This document shows, one piece after another, positions 51,051 to 51,690 of a stretch of DNA of 51,690 nt; within the stretch, counting starts at the first letter, position 1, and the number at the start of each line of letters is the position of its first letter. The stretch is taken from positions 1 to 51,690 of the forward strand of contig JAGOUV010000010.1 of NCBI GenBank assembly GCA_018061065.1. Direction: 5' to 3'. Origin of the DNA: Candidatus Altimarinota bacterium (GTDB lineage: Bacteria > Patescibacteriota > Gracilibacteria > UBA1369 > UM-FILTER-53-11). Under the pieces are notes generated by a model that saw nothing but the letters and a program-made list of their open reading frames with translations, did not search any database and had not been told where the DNA came from. Both the position numbers and the translations under genes were made by a program.

Positions 51051-51475
51051 TGGCATCTGGAAAAATCATTGGACTCGATATTGGCACTCGGCGCATTGGT
51101 ATAGCAATTACTGATGAGACGGGTGCCATTTGTTTTCCTCGAACAGTTATAGAATCTTCTGAGGAAAAACTGCTCCTTCAAAAGACCGCAGACTATATTA
51201 CCAATGAGAAGGTACTACATGTGGTAGTGGGACTTCCACTCGATGAAGAAAACGAGCTTACGGAACATGCAAAATGGATTGAGAACTTTGCTCAGCACCT
51301 CGCTCAAGTTGTTCCAGGCATCATTCTCCATTATGTTGATGAATTTGGCAGTACGCGTGAAGCACAGGGTAAAATTCCACTTAAAAGAGATCGCAAAGTA
51401 AAAGGAGCCGATGATGTTCAAGCTGCCTTGATTATCTTGCAACGATTTGTGGAACAACGGGATTCAGCTCTATGA
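51050..51475 (+). CDS. ruvX: Putative Holliday junction resolvase / pre-16S rRNA nuclease (YqgF)
   Basis: 141 aa RNase H-like nuclease. IIGLDIGTRRIGIAITDETG carries the first catalytic Asp, with VVGLPLDEENELT and YVDEFGSTREAQ further on, then DRKVKGADDVQAALIIL with the last acidic residue. In E. coli this family processes 16S rRNA 5' ends. It ends the operon right before the tRNA pair on the opposite strand. Confidence 0.94.
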   Translation: MASGKIIGLDIGTRRIGIAITDETGAICFPRTVIESSEEKLLLQKTADYITNEKVLHVVVGLPLDEENELTEHAKWIENFAQHLAQVVPGIILHYVDEFGSTREAQGKIPLKRDRKVKGADDVQAALIILQRFVEQRDSAL

Positions 51476-51483
51476 GGATTCTC

Positions 51484-51560
51484 TGGTGTCAGGGAGAGGA
51501 TTTGAACCTCCGACCTTGGGCTTATGAGTCCCACGCTCTAACCAACTGAGCTACCCTGAC
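51484..51560 (-). tRNA. tRNA with CAU anticodon (elongator Met or Ile2)
   Basis: 77 nt with encoded CCA. Acceptor GTCAGGG pairs with CCCTGAC, discriminator A. The D-arm is GCTCAGTTGGTTAGAGC. The anticodon arm TGGGA-CTCATAA-GCCCA has an A31/G39 mismatch next to the loop. T-loop TTCAAAT. CAU could be elongator Met or a lysidine-modified Ile; the sequence looks more like elongator Met. The adjacent initiator tRNA is also CAU. Confidence 0.92.
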
Positions 51561-51573
51561 ATGCTTACAGTCT

Positions 51574-51648
51574 TGGTTGCGGAGGCCGGATTCGAACCGG
51601 CGACCTCAAGGTTATGAGCCTTGCGAGCTGCCTCTGCTCCACTCCGCG
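51574..51648 (-). tRNA. Initiator tRNA-fMet(CAU)
   Basis: 75 nt with encoded CCA. The first base C1 faces A72 (CGCGGAG vs CTCCGCA), so the end pair is unpaired as in bacterial initiators. The anticodon arm is CAAGG-CTCATAA-CCTTG: only two G-C pairs adjoin the loop, while the third (29-41) is A-U rather than the usual G-C. The T-arm GCCGG-TTCGAAT-CCGGC is standard. Confidence 0.93.
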
Positions 51649-51690
51649 TGAAGAGTTTACATTAAAAAGACTTTAATGCAAAGCAACAAT

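Noticed and set aside
1-51690. CRISPR arrays, insertion sequences, prophage or rRNA genes
   Set aside because: No regularly spaced direct repeats, transposase motifs or rRNA sequence were seen. The holin-like gene at 48360 belongs to a common chromosomal family.
1-51690. UGA read as Gly or Trp
   Set aside because: UGA ends genes cleanly (for example at 40423-40425) and no in-frame UGA is needed in any conserved gene.

Overview
The window looks like a piece of a small-genome bacterium of the Candidate Phyla Radiation (Patescibacteria). Four things suggest this. Intergenic gaps are very short (none over 300 bp apart from the 244 bp ileS leader and similar). Genes overlap often. There are lineage-typical proteins: a membrane-anchored TraG/VirD4-like ATPase beside replication and tRNA-synthetase genes, a sigma-4/HARE-HTH regulator, a DUF5665 protein and a Cys-rich repeat protein. 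Housekeeping genes are scattered in small units. UGA, UAA and UAG all behave as stops, so this is not a UGA=Gly lineage. Ribosomal protein L9 is present; some CPR groups lack it (recalled from the literature). I cannot name the genus or class.

Layout. 1-10330, nearly all minus strand: a cell-wall 3D/peptidoglycan-binding protein cut by the left edge, a TraG-like ATPase, aspS, dnaE, a DUF5665 protein, tRNA-Leu(UAG) and rnhB. 10378-13185, plus: dinB, the sigma-4/HARE regulator and a HIT hydrolase. 13197-19276, minus: nadC-nadA, then an unknown 172-aa protein, a HAMP-SpoIIE phosphatase and a transporter fused to HEAT repeats. 19334-22000, plus: murJ with a clear terminator, then an AI-2E/PerM family permease. 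21978-26205, minus: ribD-ribBA, tsf, a DUF4870-like protein and rpsB. 26397-31659, plus: a 553-aa orphan, valS and a TPR protein. 31649-35445: purA (minus) divergent from purC, then a Cys-rich protein and purE. 35448-42326: a cell-surface block with a lipoprotein, two DUF916-like membrane-anchored proteins, signal peptidase lepB, a beta-propeller-like protein and two tandem Cys-conserved surface paralogues. 42387-51475, plus: purB-dcd, an ileS controlled by a T-box, a holin-like membrane protein, secG, a peptide-binding protein, rplI and ruvX. At the right edge are two minus-strand CAU tRNAs (one elongator-like, one initiator).

Three things stand out. First, ileS encodes an isoleucyl-tRNA synthetase with a complete histidine-phosphatase domain inserted in its catalytic core. 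Its leader is a textbook transcriptional T-box with a shortened Stem I and an AUC specifier, and the terminator U-run touches the start codon. Second, many genes have a -10 hexamer ending exactly 6 (sometimes 7 or 9) nt before the start codon, which predicts widespread leaderless mRNAs. Third, a cell-surface export and assembly block surrounds lepB.

Metabolically the window carries parts of pathways: NAD (nadA, nadC), riboflavin (ribBA, ribD), purines (purA, B, C and a class II-like purE that would need no purK) and dUMP supply (dcd). Partner genes (nadB, ribE, ribH, other pur genes) are not in this window.
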